A stretch of 41,184 nucleotides of DNA from Geobacteraceae bacterium (GCA_021286935.1 JAJTBI010000019.1:1-41184); one strand, 5' to 3'. Positions 1 through 9,340 are shown, counted from the stretch's first letter. Notes: generated by a model from the sequence alone, not told the origin. Program-made: numbers and translations.

Positions 1-2
1 CC

Positions 3-1115
3 TGGTGTCTCAGTAAATGTGGTTACTGTGCCTTCAGTTCCCGCCCCCTTGAACCGGAAAAACTGGAGCAGACCTGCCACCTGCTGTTGCGGGAGATGGA
101 GCTGGCAACCACCTGGTATCCCCACAACCAGCCGCTCCGCTCGCTCTACTTTGGCGGCGGCACCCCTTCCCTGCTGGCTCCCAAACAGATCAGCCGACTG
201 ATCGACCACTCAAGAAAACTGTTTGGTCACACCAGTTCAATCGAGATCACCCTTGAGGCCAACCCCGGCACCGTTAACCTTGCTGCATTGCGCAGCTACC
301 GACAGGCCGGAGTGACACGACTCTCGCTGGGAGCACAGTCATTCAACGACCGGATGCTGCAGAACCTGGGCAGACGTCACACCGCCGACGAAACCCGTAG
401 CGCCTTCCAGCTGGCACAACAGGCAGGTTTCAGCAGCGTCGGCCTGGATCTGATCTGCGGACTGCCACAACAGACTGAAACAGACTGGCACAAAGATCTG
501 CACGAGGCATTACTACTGCAACCGGATCATTTCTCTGTCTACGGCCTGACCATTGAGGAAGGCACCCCCTTTGCCAGCCGCTATCCTGATGGTTCCGCTG
601 AACTGCCGGATGACGACCAGAGCGCCACCATGCTGGAGACCGCTGATCAGCTCCTGACTGCCGCAGGCTATGAACATTATGAGATCGCCAACTTTGCCCG
701 GCCCGGTTGCCGTTCGCAGCACAACTGTGGCTACTGGCAGCGGGACGGCTATCTGGGGATCGGACCCGGTGCCCATTCCTTCCTGAAGCAAGGGTATGGA
801 CTGCGCTGGGGTAACCAAAGCAGTTTTGAAGTCTGGGCCGACGCCCTGCAGCACAACAACCCTGCTACCATAGAACAGCACCAGCTTAGCCGTGCCGAGG
901 CACTGTCGGAGACCATCTTCCTCGGCCTGCGAATGGCAGACGGCATCAATCTTAACCATTTTGCAGAACAGTTCGGAGAACGGATGGAACAGCGCTTTGC
1001 CCGTGAAATAGAACAACTGCAGCAGGCTGGCCTCATCACCTGCACCACTGAAAGCATCGCCCTGACCAAACAGGGGATGCTGCTTTCCAATCAGGTCTTC
1101 GTGCGTTTTCTCTAA
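3..1115 (+). CDS. hemW: HemW-like radical SAM heme chaperone (5' end outside window)
   Basis: The reading frame is open from the window edge, so the N-terminus is missing. The first visible residues form the radical SAM cluster motif CxxxCxxC (CLSKCGYC, codons at 6, 18 and 27), followed by the glycine-rich stretch FGGGTPSLL that helps bind S-adenosylmethionine. Further along come the HemN/HemW-family motifs LSLGAQSF, GLDLICGLP and GIGPGAHSF. The C-terminal third (SRAEALSETIFLGLRMADG) matches the HemW C-terminal domain. HemW proteins were long annotated as oxygen-independent coproporphyrinogen III oxidases but act as heme chaperones. The CxxxCxxCxF form with a short N-terminus is typical of HemW rather than true HemN, although the missing start prevents a final decision. 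The next gene begins 57 bases downstream with no obvious terminator between them. Confidence 0.9.
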   Translation, partial: WCLSKCGYCAFSSRPLEPEKLEQTCHLLLREMELATTWYPHNQPLRSLYFGGGTPSLLAPKQISRLIDHSRKLFGHTSSIEITLEANPGTVNLAALRSYRQAGVTRLSLGAQSFNDRMLQNLGRRHTADETRSAFQLAQQAGFSSVGLDLICGLPQQTETDWHKDLHEALLLQPDHFSVYGLTIEEGTPFASRYPDGSAELPDDDQSATMLETADQLLTAAGYEHYEIANFARPGCRSQHNCGYWQRDGYLGIGPGAHSFLKQGYGLRWGNQSSFEVWADALQHNNPATIEQHQLSRAEALSETIFLGLRMADGINLNHFAEQFGERMEQRFAREIEQLQQAGLITCTTESIALTKQGMLLSNQVFVRFL

Positions 1116-1172
1116 ACTATGTTATAAGATCTTTATGATCTCCAATCAGCTGACATATCAGGCCTGGCTGCG

Positions 1173-1919
1173 GTGAAAGCCCTCCCCCTTATCCTCCTGT
1201 TCCTGCTGCTTTGCAGCAGCTGTCCGGCAACCGCAGACGATGCCTTCAACCAGCTCTGGGGCGGCTTCAGCACCTCTTTGCAACTGCGCTCGGAGCAACA
1301 GCGCCACAACACCGCCACTGCCGCCCATGATCTGGACCAGGTCATCATCGCACCGGGGGAGACCTTCAGCTTTAACCAGCGGGTCGGCGCCCGCGATTCC
1401 GGCAAAGGCTACCGTGCCGCGCCGATCATTAACGCCAGCGGTCTGTTGGAGGATATTCCCGGCGGCGGCATCTGCCAGTTGGCCTCCACCATCTACAACG
1501 CTGGACTGCTGGCCGGGATGCAGGTGGTGGAGCGGCACCCCCACTCCCGCACCGTGGGCCATGTACCACCGGGCCGTGATGCCACCATCGCCTCCTGGCG
1601 TAAAGACCTGAAGCTGAAAAACCCCTTCCCCTACCCGCTGCAGTTGCGGATTGTCCTGAACCAAAACCGCCTGACCACCTCGCTCTACGGACCGGTTGCA
1701 AAGCCGTTCAGCACGGAAATTATTGTCAACCGCACCAGGCTGGAGCCGGATACCGTCGTGCTCGGCAGTAGCGCCAACAGCCCACAGCAGACCGGAACCA
1801 GCGGTTTTTCAACGGAAACTAGACGGATAACCAAAGAGAACGGACAGGTGCGGGATGAACTGATCTCGCAGGATATCTACCCGGCCCCCAGCCGGATCGT
1901 GGCAGGCACCAGCCGATGA
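1173..1919 (+). CDS. VanW-family exported protein
   Basis: The 248-residue product begins with a hydrophobic signal peptide (about residues 1-22, ending CPATA). A VanW domain follows at about residues 50-165: APGETFSFNQRVG, a GGGICQLAST core, a conserved ERHPHSRTVGHV segment and the PGRDATIAS-DLKLKNP motif. VanW proteins occur in vancomycin-resistance clusters and widely elsewhere. Their biochemical role is not established, so cell-envelope location is the only safe inference. The start is GTG at 1173, with a weak ribosome binding site. A 13-codon reading frame (ATG 1135 to TGA 1176) overlaps this GTG, so coupled translation is possible. The stop overlaps the ATG of the next gene (ATGA), which implies co-expression with the following exported protein. 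Confidence 0.82.
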   Translation: MKALPLILLFLLLCSSCPATADDAFNQLWGGFSTSLQLRSEQQRHNTATAAHDLDQVIIAPGETFSFNQRVGARDSGKGYRAAPIINASGLLEDIPGGGICQLASTIYNAGLLAGMQVVERHPHSRTVGHVPPGRDATIASWRKDLKLKNPFPYPLQLRIVLNQNRLTTSLYGPVAKPFSTEIIVNRTRLEPDTVVLGSSANSPQQTGTSGFSTETRRITKENGQVRDELISQDIYPAPSRIVAGTSR

Positions 1920-2506
1920 AGACCAGCCCTGTCCTGGTGTTCCTGCTCTGCTGTCTGCTGGCCGTCACCGCAGCAGCGGAACCATTGCCAAAGCCGGACC
2001 AGCAGGCGCTGTTGCAGTATGCCCGTAAGGTCATGGTCAACCGGCTTGAAAACCGTACTGCGCCGCCACCGCCAACCGGTGTCGGCACGTCACAGCGGGC
2101 CTGCTTTGTTACCTTCTTTGTCAAACGTCAAGTCATGGCCTGCTTTGGCAGCTTTACCCCGCGCCACGCTGCGCTGCATGAAGAGATCAGCGACAACATC
2201 CGGCTGGCCCTGAAAAACGATCCCCGTGCTGTCCGGCTGACACCGGAACTGGCAAAAGCCGCTGAAATCCAGATCACCTTTCCCGGTCAGCCGCAACCGA
2301 TCAGTGACTGGCGCAGCGTAGATCCGCTACATGAAGGACTCTTGGTGGAAGGGACGGATGGCCGCGGCGTGGCTATTGTATCGGGTGAGGCCCGCACTGC
2401 CCACTATGCATGGCGTTCTGCCCTGCAACGGCTGGGGCTAAACCAGCGCAGCAGCGGGGTCAGGCTGTACCGCTTTACGGCAGACTGGATCAGGAGTGGG
2501 CCATAG
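1916..2506 (+). CDS. Exported AMMECR1-like domain protein
   Basis: The 196-residue product has a clear signal peptide (hydrophobic core LVFLLCCLLAV, likely cleaved near AAAEP). The body resembles a divergent AMMECR1 domain: a strand-turn segment RACFVTFFVKRQVMACFGSF stands where the family has GVFVTL...RGCIG. A helix EEISDNIRLALKNDPRAV then corresponds to the family's AA..DPRF segment, followed by LAKAAEIQITF and a late GLLVEGTDGRGVAIVSGEA. This comparison is from memory and the match is partial; the usual arginine in RGC is replaced by alanine here. AMMECR1 proteins are normally cytosolic and of unknown enzymatic function, so an exported version is unusual. The start overlaps the stop of the VanW-like gene by four bases. 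Confidence 0.55.
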   Translation: MKTSPVLVFLLCCLLAVTAAAEPLPKPDQQALLQYARKVMVNRLENRTAPPPPTGVGTSQRACFVTFFVKRQVMACFGSFTPRHAALHEEISDNIRLALKNDPRAVRLTPELAKAAEIQITFPGQPQPISDWRSVDPLHEGLLVEGTDGRGVAIVSGEARTAHYAWRSALQRLGLNQRSSGVRLYRFTADWIRSGP

Positions 2507-2541
2507 GATCGGCAAACCGACACAACACGGAGGGTATCCCC

Positions 2542-3123
2542 ATGTGTAAAAAGACCATTTTTTTCACCATGCTGTTACTGTTTGTTCTGGTCCTATCCGC
2601 CGCTGCTACAGACCTGGCAGCCGGGGTTAAAGCCTATAAATCAGGTGACTTCAAGACTGCCTTAGTGGTCTTTCAAGGCTTGGCAGCAAAGGGCAATGCC
2701 GAGGCGCAGACCTATCTGGGGGAGATGTACTCCCGTGGCGAGGAAGTATCCATCGACTTTGACGAGGCGACTGCCTGGTATAAAAAAGGAGCCGAAGGTG
2801 GCGATACCAGAGGCCAGTACCTGTTGAGCATCGCATACTCGCTGGGTATGGGTATTGATCAGAATCCTGCTCTGGCTGACAAATGGCTGCGCATGGCCGC
2901 TGATAAAGGGCTGCCTGAGGCCCAGAACACACTGGGGCTGGCATATTTTGAAGGTAAAAGCGTGACAAAGGATCTGGTGCAGGCACTGGCCTGGACCATA
3001 AAGGCAGAAACCGGTGGGCTTGCCGATGCCAAACAAAATCATGTCGTGTTTGAGCGTGAGATGACACCCGAGCAAATAGCAGCAGCCTACAAACTGGCTG
3101 GGATTACGCCGCAAACAAAATGA
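2542..3123 (+). CDS. Exported Sel1-repeat (TPR-like) protein
   Basis: ATG at 2542 is chosen because CGGAGGG lies just upstream and the product then begins with a signal peptide (MCKKTIFF plus a leucine-rich core ending SAAATD). The open frame extends further upstream but would overlap the preceding gene. The 193-residue product contains three to four Sel1-type repeats of about 36 residues: GNAEAQTYLGEMYSRG, GDTRGQYLLSIAYSLG and GLPEAQNTLGLAYFEG, each followed by the A.W..kAA..G helix. Sel1 repeats form alpha-solenoid scaffolds that mediate protein-protein contacts. Location is probably periplasmic. It follows the AMMECR1-like gene by 35 bases and overlaps the next gene by four bases (ATGA), so the four genes from 1173 to 3635 look like one transcription unit. 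Confidence 0.8.
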   Translation: MCKKTIFFTMLLLFVLVLSAAATDLAAGVKAYKSGDFKTALVVFQGLAAKGNAEAQTYLGEMYSRGEEVSIDFDEATAWYKKGAEGGDTRGQYLLSIAYSLGMGIDQNPALADKWLRMAADKGLPEAQNTLGLAYFEGKSVTKDLVQALAWTIKAETGGLADAKQNHVVFEREMTPEQIAAAYKLAGITPQTK

Positions 3124-3635
3124 CAGAAAAAGGCATGCAAACAGATTTGAGTGCTCCGCAGGAGCTGCGTACCATCCATGATTTTACCGATGTGTTTCTG
3201 GTGGTCTGCCCCCGCTGCAGCCGGAAGGCAGACGTAACATCTTCAACCGAAGAGCGACCGCCACGGTTTAGCTGTCTGCACTGCGGTTTGGTACGTCAGT
3301 GGACATCAGACAAAAAAGGTGTACTCTTTTCGCAGCAGTCCGGCGACTGGCCAGAAGGTCAGTATGCCCTGGGTGATGCGGCTGACCCCTATTTTCATCT
3401 GCCGCTCTGGCTTCAGACCCCGTGTTGCGGGCACACCCTGTGGGCGTTTAATACGCAGCACCTGCAGTATCTGCGTGACTTTGTTGCTGCCAAAGACAGA
3501 CATACACCGCCTCGGGAAGCCAAAGACCCGTTAAACTCGCTTTTAACAAGCCGTCTGCCCAAATGGATGCAACTGGCGAGAAACCGGCAGGCGGTACTCC
3601 GCGCTATTAAAATGCTGGAGCTAAAACTTGATTGA
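3120..3635 (+). CDS. Hypothetical zinc-ribbon protein
   Basis: The family was not recognised. The 171-residue product has no signal peptide. It carries two cysteine pairs, CPRC (residues 30-33) and CLHC (52-55), spaced as in a zinc ribbon, with a third cluster PCCGH near residue 101 that may belong to a second metal site. The C-terminal part is basic and helical (LTSRLPKWMQLARNRQAVL). Its ATG overlaps the stop of the Sel1-repeat gene (ATGA), which supports this start and co-expression. A second in-frame ATG lies five codons downstream. A nucleic-acid or protein-binding role is possible, but nothing in the sequence identifies a partner. Confidence 0.7.
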   Translation: MTEKGMQTDLSAPQELRTIHDFTDVFLVVCPRCSRKADVTSSTEERPPRFSCLHCGLVRQWTSDKKGVLFSQQSGDWPEGQYALGDAADPYFHLPLWLQTPCCGHTLWAFNTQHLQYLRDFVAAKDRHTPPREAKDPLNSLLTSRLPKWMQLARNRQAVLRAIKMLELKLD

Positions 3636-3707
3636 TGAAGCTGCGGGAACAAGGCTGAAAACAGTTTAGTATACTGTCCCCAAAACTACCGACAGGAGGA
3701 AAAAACA

Positions 3708-4124
3708 ATGGACTTAAAGGAGTTCGTTTCTGAAACGCTAATTTCCATAATAACCGGTGTTACTGATGCGCAGGAAAAAGCGAATGAATACGGTGCATTT
3801 GTCAATCCTGCTGGTTTAATGCGCTCGACAAGCAATGTATCTAACAACGCTATATGGGACAACTCGACAAATAACTATGCACAGTCAATTGCGTTTGATG
3901 TTGCAGTTACAGCAGAGGATGCAGGTCAAGGTGGAGCAAAAATAAAGGTGTTCTCTGGAATAATTAGCGGAGAACTCGGTGGAGAAAAAAGTAACAAAAA
4001 TAGTGTAGCCAGTCGCGTTCAGTTCTCTATACCGATCCTATTTCCAGCACACGATATAAAAAAACCGGACGCAAGAAAACCTGGAGGAACGCGTAAGGTT
4101 ATTTCAGAGGGGATAAAAAAATGA
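3708..4124 (+). CDS. Hypothetical protein, AT-rich island
   Basis: The 138-residue product has no signal peptide or membrane helix. A strong ribosome binding site (GACAGGAGG, 7 bases before ATG) supports the start. The N-terminus is helical (LKEFVSETLISIITGVTDAQ). The centre is polar and asparagine-rich (SNVSNNAIWDNSTNN). The C-terminal half alternates like beta strands and contains FDVAVTAEDAGQGG, KIKVFSGIISGELGG and a SRVQFSIPILFP strand. I recall similar small proteins as uncharacterised accessory genes, but cannot name a family. Codon use is visibly richer in A and T than in the flanking genes, which suggests recent acquisition. It stands alone, with 72 bases before it and 98 after. Confidence 0.7.
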   Translation: MDLKEFVSETLISIITGVTDAQEKANEYGAFVNPAGLMRSTSNVSNNAIWDNSTNNYAQSIAFDVAVTAEDAGQGGAKIKVFSGIISGELGGEKSNKNSVASRVQFSIPILFPAHDIKKPDARKPGGTRKVISEGIKK

Positions 4125-4222
4125 ATGTATAACCAGGCCGCTGGTACGGGTGAGACCGCACCAGCGCCCACGCCGTTACCGAAAACAAAACCACACCGCA
4201 GCCACCCGTAGAGGAGTCTGTT

Positions 4223-7200
4223 ATGCAACGCCTGTTTACCCTGCTGTCCATCCTGATCCTGTCGCTGTTGATCTCTGCCCCGCTGTCTGCGGCCCCTGTA
4301 CCAACCGGCCCGATACCGGTACAGATTACGGTGCTGTCGGCAGAGACCAATAAGCCGATTCCCGGCGCAACCATTGAGTTCCGCCAGAGCAGTGATCGGG
4401 CTGCGGTGATTGCCACTGCTACGGCAGATGCCAACGGTAGTGCCACCACCAGCCTGCCCAAAGGTTCCTACCAGTACCTGACCAGCGCAGCGGGCATGGG
4501 TACGGTCCGTAACTACCTGTATCAGGAAGGACAACCCAAGATAGAGACCAAGGTCTGGCTGAACAAGGCTGCCGCCATTAGCGGACGCCTGCTGGACAGC
4601 AGCGGCAAGCCGCTGGGAGGGTTCAGGATGCTGGTTGACCGGCTGTTCAGCACAACAACCGATGCCACCGGCAGGTTTCGCTTTGATAACCTTGACGCTC
4701 GCGGCCACGACCTGATCCTTGAGCAGGCAGGCTGGGTGCTGGAAAAATCATACTATCCCCAACCCGGCATTGGAGAGACCAAGCAGTTGGGCGATATGGT
4801 GGTGCGGCGTGCGGCAACGGTTGAGATCAACGGCACGCTTGCCATCCACAAGCATATGCCGTCGGCTGAAGGGGTAGCGATCTCGTTAAGCGGCAACAGT
4901 GCCTGGCGCAACGGCAAACTTGATGCTAACGGCAAACTGCTGCTGACGATGCTGCCACCCGGCACCTATAGCGTGGCGGTTTCCGATTCCCGGATGGAGC
5001 GGACCGAGCAGCAGATTACCCTGCAGGAGGGAGAGCAGCAGAAGCTAGACCTGGTTGCCACCACCCGTCCCCCCAGCCTTGAGGTTGAGATGTACGGCGA
5101 TGTGATTCTGTCCAATCAGCAGGTGCCGCTGCGGGTCTACGGCCTCTGGACCGACCGGGCCAAGGTTACCATCTACCAGCTTCCTGCCGAGGGGATCATT
5201 GCCAACCGGATCAATCTGAGCAAGCCGGAAGATATCAGCAGCGACGGTTTAAAGGTGGTTAAGCGCTTTCCCATTGCCCTGAAGCCGCAAAAAAGCGACT
5301 ACCGCCACCGGGCCCGCTTCAAGCTGCCGCCGCTGCCGGGCGGCGCCTATCTGGTGCAGTTGCAGGGGGATGAGGCGGTTACCCAGGTTGCCTTTATTGC
5401 CACTGATCTGGGGTTGGTTGCCAAGAGCGCACCTAACGAGACCGCCCTGCTGCAGGCGCTGCATATCAAGACCGGCAAGCCGCTTGCCCGTGTGGCCCTG
5501 TACGGCAGCGACCCCAAACAGGCGGTTACTTCCAGCGCCGCCGACGGCAGCGCCACCTGGGATGCCGGAAAATCGGGCAACAGGATTGTGGGGCGGCTGG
5601 GGGGCAGTCTGGCAGTGCTGACCCTGGGGGCTGAGGAAGGATCGGCCAAGGCCAGTGATATCAAGGGCTATCTCTATACCGAGCGGACCGCCTACCGTCC
5701 CGGCCAGACCGTATTTTACAAGGGGATACTGCGCAAAAAGGGTGGCGATGACTACCAACTGCCGCCAAGCAGCAGCATCAGTATCAAGGTGACCGATTCA
5801 GGCGACAAGACCGTGTTTGAGCAGACCCTGACCAGCTCTGCAATGGGCTCGTTCCACGGCCAGTTCAGCCTACCCGCAACCCCGACCCTGGGCGAATACA
5901 GCATTGTTGCCACCAGCGGCAGCGATACCTGGCAGGGCAGTTTCAAGGTGCTGGAATACCGCAAGCCGGAGTTTGAAGTGAAGCTGCGGGCCGATAACCA
6001 GTTTGAGCTGGGCGGCCGCCAGATTCCGCTGAAGCTGTCAGCCCGTTACTATTTTGGTGCGCCGGTGGCCAATGCCAAGGTGGCCTGGCGGGCCTTCAGC
6101 CAGCCCTGGCTGCAGAATGAGCGTGAGGGGGGCGGATTTGGCGAAGAGATGCCGTACTACGATGGCTACAACGAGCTTGTAGCTGAAGGCGAGGCCACAC
6201 TGGATGCCAATGGCGAGGCGGTTATCCAGGTAAGCGCCAAGACCCATGAGCAGGCGGTACGCTATTCTGTTGAGGCGGATGTGACCGACCTCTCCTCCCG
6301 CCAGGTAACCGGCTCTACGGCTCTGACCATTGTCCCTTCCCTGCTGGATATCCGGGTTAAGGGGGAACAGTACCTGCTGCAGCCGGGCAAGCCCAGCGGG
6401 TTTATGGTACGGGTGTCAGATTGGCAGGGCAAACCCAGCGCCAATACACCGGTAGCGCTGATTATTGAGCAACAGGTTTATGACAAGAAGGGCCGCAGCT
6501 ACAACTGGAAAAATGCCGCCATCCTGCATGATCATACTGCCAGGGACGGCGCGGTCCGGTTCAGCTACCGCTTCCCGGCCTCGGATTACTGGCGGCTGCG
6601 GGCAGAGACCTTTGACGAAGGCAAGCGCCGTAACTTTGATGAAACCTACGCCTGGGTCTGGGAACAGGGCAGCAGTTGGGCAGGCAGTTACCGCGAGTTG
6701 GAGGCGGAGTTTGACAAAAAGAGCTACAAGCCGGGAGAAAAGGCCCGCCTGATCCTGCGGGCACCGTCGCTGGGCGGTTCACTGCTCTTAACCCTGGAAG
6801 GTCGCCGTATCCATCAGCACCGGGTCATCCCGATCAAATCGGCGGTGCAGGTGGTGGAGATTCCGGTCAGCAAAGAGCTGGCCCCCAACATCCATGTCTC
6901 AGCCAGCATGATCGCCAATGGCCGTTTCTACCATCAGCAGGGGCTGTTGAAGGTTGACTATCAGCCGGGCAAGCTGGACCTGATCGTGACCCCACAGCAA
7001 GAGGTGTATGCCCCTGGCGATACGGCAAAAATTGTCATCAGCAGCAGGTCTGAAGGCAAGCCGGTACCGGCTGAACTATCACTGGCCCTGGTGGATGAGG
7101 CGATCTTTGCCGTGGCACCGGAAACCCGTGAGGAGATCTACCGCTTCTTCCGGGGACGGCGTGACCATCTGGTACGCACGATCTACTCCTTCCCGCGGCT

Positions 7201-9340
7201 CTATCTGGGGGGCGCATCCAAGGATCTGGCCAAACTGGCCGGTGATGATGACCTGAAGGGGATCAAGGTCCGCAAGGTGTTTAAGGACACTGCTGCCTGG
7301 CTGCCGCTGCTGACCAGCGACAGCAACGGTACGGTGGTTGCCGAGGCACAACTGCCGGACAACCTGACCAAGTGGCGTGCCACCGCCGTGGGTCACACGG
7401 CCACCCAGCAGTTCGGCAGCGGACAGGCAACCTTTATCAGCCGCCTGCCATTCATGGCCCGTCTGGCACCGCCCCGTTTTATGGTGGCTGAAGACCGTTT
7501 GGAGATTCCGGGGATCTTGAACGACGCCAGCAACAAGGATCAGCAGGTCAAGGGCCGTTTTGAAGCCACCGGCCTGACCCTGCTGGGCGAGACCGGCTTT
7601 ACCGACAAACTGACGGCAGGCGGTTCACTGCGCCGGAACATGCTGGTAACGGCACCGCAACCGGGACAGGCGATGCTGAAGCTGACCGCCGCAGGCAGCG
7701 AAGGCAAGGATAGCCTTGAGATGAACTTCCCGGTGCTGCCCCGCGCCCTGCAACGGCAGCAGGCTGCAGCGCTGTCGCTGCGCAGCGGTCAGGCTGAGCT
7801 GCAGCTGGTCCAGCCGGCCGAGGCATTAGCGGGCAGCGCTAGCATCAAGGTCACCTTCTCACCCACGGTGGCGGAGAGCCTGATTCCGGCCCTTGAGTAC
7901 CTGATCTCCTTCCCTTACGGCTGTGTGGAACAGACGGTTTCCCGCTTTGTACCGGCGGTCTATGCCCAGCATCTGTTGACCAGGCAGGGGCGCAACGTCT
8001 CTCCGTCACTGCAGGCCAAGCTGCCGCAGATTGTGGCAGAAGGGCTGCAGCGTCTGGCTGATCTGCAGCATGAAGACGGCGGCTGGGGCTGGTGGAAAAA
8101 CGACCGCACCAACCCGCATCTGACCGCCCTGGCCATGCAGGGACTGGCCACGGCCAAGCAAGCCGGGGTAACGGTTGATGAACCGCTGCTGCAGCGGGGT
8201 AAAAAGGCCATTGAGGCGCAACTGGAAAACGCCAAACCGGAGCAGGCAGCGGTACTGTACCGTGCCCTGACCGCCCACGGCGGCAGTAATCCGCAGGTGG
8301 AAAAGCGGTTGACCAGCGGCCTGAAGAACCTGCCGGTGGAGGCAAAGATCGCGGTTGCCGAGGCACTGGAGAACCGTGGCCAGCGCCAACAGGCGGTTGC
8401 TGTCCTGCAGGAACTGATCACGTTGCTGCAGCGGGACAGTGAAGCGGCCTGGCTGCCGGAAGATACTAACGGCTGGCGTTGGGGCGGTTCTTCTCTGGAA
8501 ACCACGGCGGCGCTGCTTTCAGCCATGAGCCGGATCATGCCGGAAAATGGCGTCACACCCGCTCTGGCCCGCTATCTGGCCCGCAACCAGCGGGGCGGCT
8601 GGTGGCAGACCACGGTTGCCTCGGCAGCCGGTGTCAGGGCACTGGCTGACTTTGTTGCGGCCAGCAATGAGCTGTCTGCCGACTACACGGCCCGTCTGCT
8701 GCAGAACGGCAAGGAGGTTGAGCGCTACACCGTTGAAAAAGGACGCCTGACCAGCGGACGGGCCAGCCTCACCCTGCCTGCAGATACGGCCCGCACCAGC
8801 CTGCAGCTTGAAAAAGCAACTGCCAGCGGTACCGCCTACCTGAGCGCCAACCTTAGCTACCGGGTACCGGTGGAGCAGACCGCCAAGACTGACGCACTGC
8901 AGGTGGAACGGACAATCTACCGGATCAGCTCGGTACAGAAGAACGGCCAGTGGCGTCATGAGTACCAGCCCCTGAAACCGGGAGAGCCGGTACAGGTTGG
9001 TGAAGACCTGGAAGTGCGTCTGAGCGTGAAGAACAAAGCTGCACTGGAATACCTGATTCTGGAGGATTATCTGCCGGCCGGGTTTGAGGTGCGTCAGGCA
9101 GACCAGGACCCGCGCTACGCCAATGAGGCCTACTACCAGGGCTGGTATGACCACAAGGAACGTCGCGATACCCTGATGGCCTGGTTTATCAGCTACCTGC
9201 CCTCAGGCGACCACGAGTTCCGCTTTGTGGTCTACCCGGAACTGAAAGGGAAGGTCTTGGCGCTGCCAACGGCCATCTGGCCGATGTACCGGCCAGAGTT
9301 GCGGGCAGAGAGCAACCCCTGGCAGGCAGAGGTGCGCTGA
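4223..9340 (+). CDS. Bacterial alpha-2-macroglobulin (YfaS/MG family)
   Basis: This is a 1705-residue exported protein with a signal peptide at residues 1-24 (LFTLLSILILSLLIS...SAAPV). An N-terminal carboxypeptidase-regulatory-like Ig domain follows (VQITVLSAETNKPIPGATI), then repeated macroglobulin beta domains (for example AYRPGQTVFYKGILR near residue 490). The thioester region is FPYGCVEQTVSRFVP, with Cys1234 and Gln1237 forming the CxEQ motif. The alpha-toroid segment (DGGWGWWKNDRTNPHLTALA) and a C-terminal receptor-like domain (EDYLPAGFEV) complete the fold. Such proteins trap proteases and are thought to guard the periplasm. Here the thioester is intact, as in MagD/YfhM-type proteins. 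No lipobox cysteine follows the signal peptide, so the protein may be soluble or exported rather than anchored. The usual partner, penicillin-binding protein 1C, is not adjacent. Confidence 0.93.
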   Translation: MQRLFTLLSILILSLLISAPLSAAPVPTGPIPVQITVLSAETNKPIPGATIEFRQSSDRAAVIATATADANGSATTSLPKGSYQYLTSAAGMGTVRNYLYQEGQPKIETKVWLNKAAAISGRLLDSSGKPLGGFRMLVDRLFSTTTDATGRFRFDNLDARGHDLILEQAGWVLEKSYYPQPGIGETKQLGDMVVRRAATVEINGTLAIHKHMPSAEGVAISLSGNSAWRNGKLDANGKLLLTMLPPGTYSVAVSDSRMERTEQQITLQEGEQQKLDLVATTRPPSLEVEMYGDVILSNQQVPLRVYGLWTDRAKVTIYQLPAEGIIANRINLSKPEDISSDGLKVVKRFPIALKPQKSDYRHRARFKLPPLPGGAYLVQLQGDEAVTQVAFIATDLGLVAKSAPNETALLQALHIKTGKPLARVALYGSDPKQAVTSSAADGSATWDAGKSGNRIVGRLGGSLAVLTLGAEEGSAKASDIKGYLYTERTAYRPGQTVFYKGILRKKGGDDYQLPPSSSISIKVTDSGDKTVFEQTLTSSAMGSFHGQFSLPATPTLGEYSIVATSGSDTWQGSFKVLEYRKPEFEVKLRADNQFELGGRQIPLKLSARYYFGAPVANAKVAWRAFSQPWLQNEREGGGFGEEMPYYDGYNELVAEGEATLDANGEAVIQVSAKTHEQAVRYSVEADVTDLSSRQVTGSTALTIVPSLLDIRVKGEQYLLQPGKPSGFMVRVSDWQGKPSANTPVALIIEQQVYDKKGRSYNWKNAAILHDHTARDGAVRFSYRFPASDYWRLRAETFDEGKRRNFDETYAWVWEQGSSWAGSYRELEAEFDKKSYKPGEKARLILRAPSLGGSLLLTLEGRRIHQHRVIPIKSAVQVVEIPVSKELAPNIHVSASMIANGRFYHQQGLLKVDYQPGKLDLIVTPQQEVYAPGDTAKIVISSRSEGKPVPAELSLALVDEAIFAVAPETREEIYRFFRGRRDHLVRTIYSFPRLYLGGASKDLAKLAGDDDLKGIKVRKVFKDTAAWLPLLTSDSNGTVVAEAQLPDNLTKWRATAVGHTATQQFGSGQATFISRLPFMARLAPPRFMVAEDRLEIPGILNDASNKDQQVKGRFEATGLTLLGETGFTDKLTAGGSLRRNMLVTAPQPGQAMLKLTAAGSEGKDSLEMNFPVLPRALQRQQAAALSLRSGQAELQLVQPAEALAGSASIKVTFSPTVAESLIPALEYLISFPYGCVEQTVSRFVPAVYAQHLLTRQGRNVSPSLQAKLPQIVAEGLQRLADLQHEDGGWGWWKNDRTNPHLTALAMQGLATAKQAGVTVDEPLLQRGKKAIEAQLENAKPEQAAVLYRALTAHGGSNPQVEKRLTSGLKNLPVEAKIAVAEALENRGQRQQAVAVLQELITLLQRDSEAAWLPEDTNGWRWGGSSLETTAALLSAMSRIMPENGVTPALARYLARNQRGGWWQTTVASAAGVRALADFVAASNELSADYTARLLQNGKEVERYTVEKGRLTSGRASLTLPADTARTSLQLEKATASGTAYLSANLSYRVPVEQTAKTDALQVERTIYRISSVQKNGQWRHEYQPLKPGEPVQVGEDLEVRLSVKNKAALEYLILEDYLPAGFEVRQADQDPRYANEAYYQGWYDHKERRDTLMAWFISYLPSGDHEFRFVVYPELKGKVLALPTAIWPMYRPELRAESNPWQAEVR

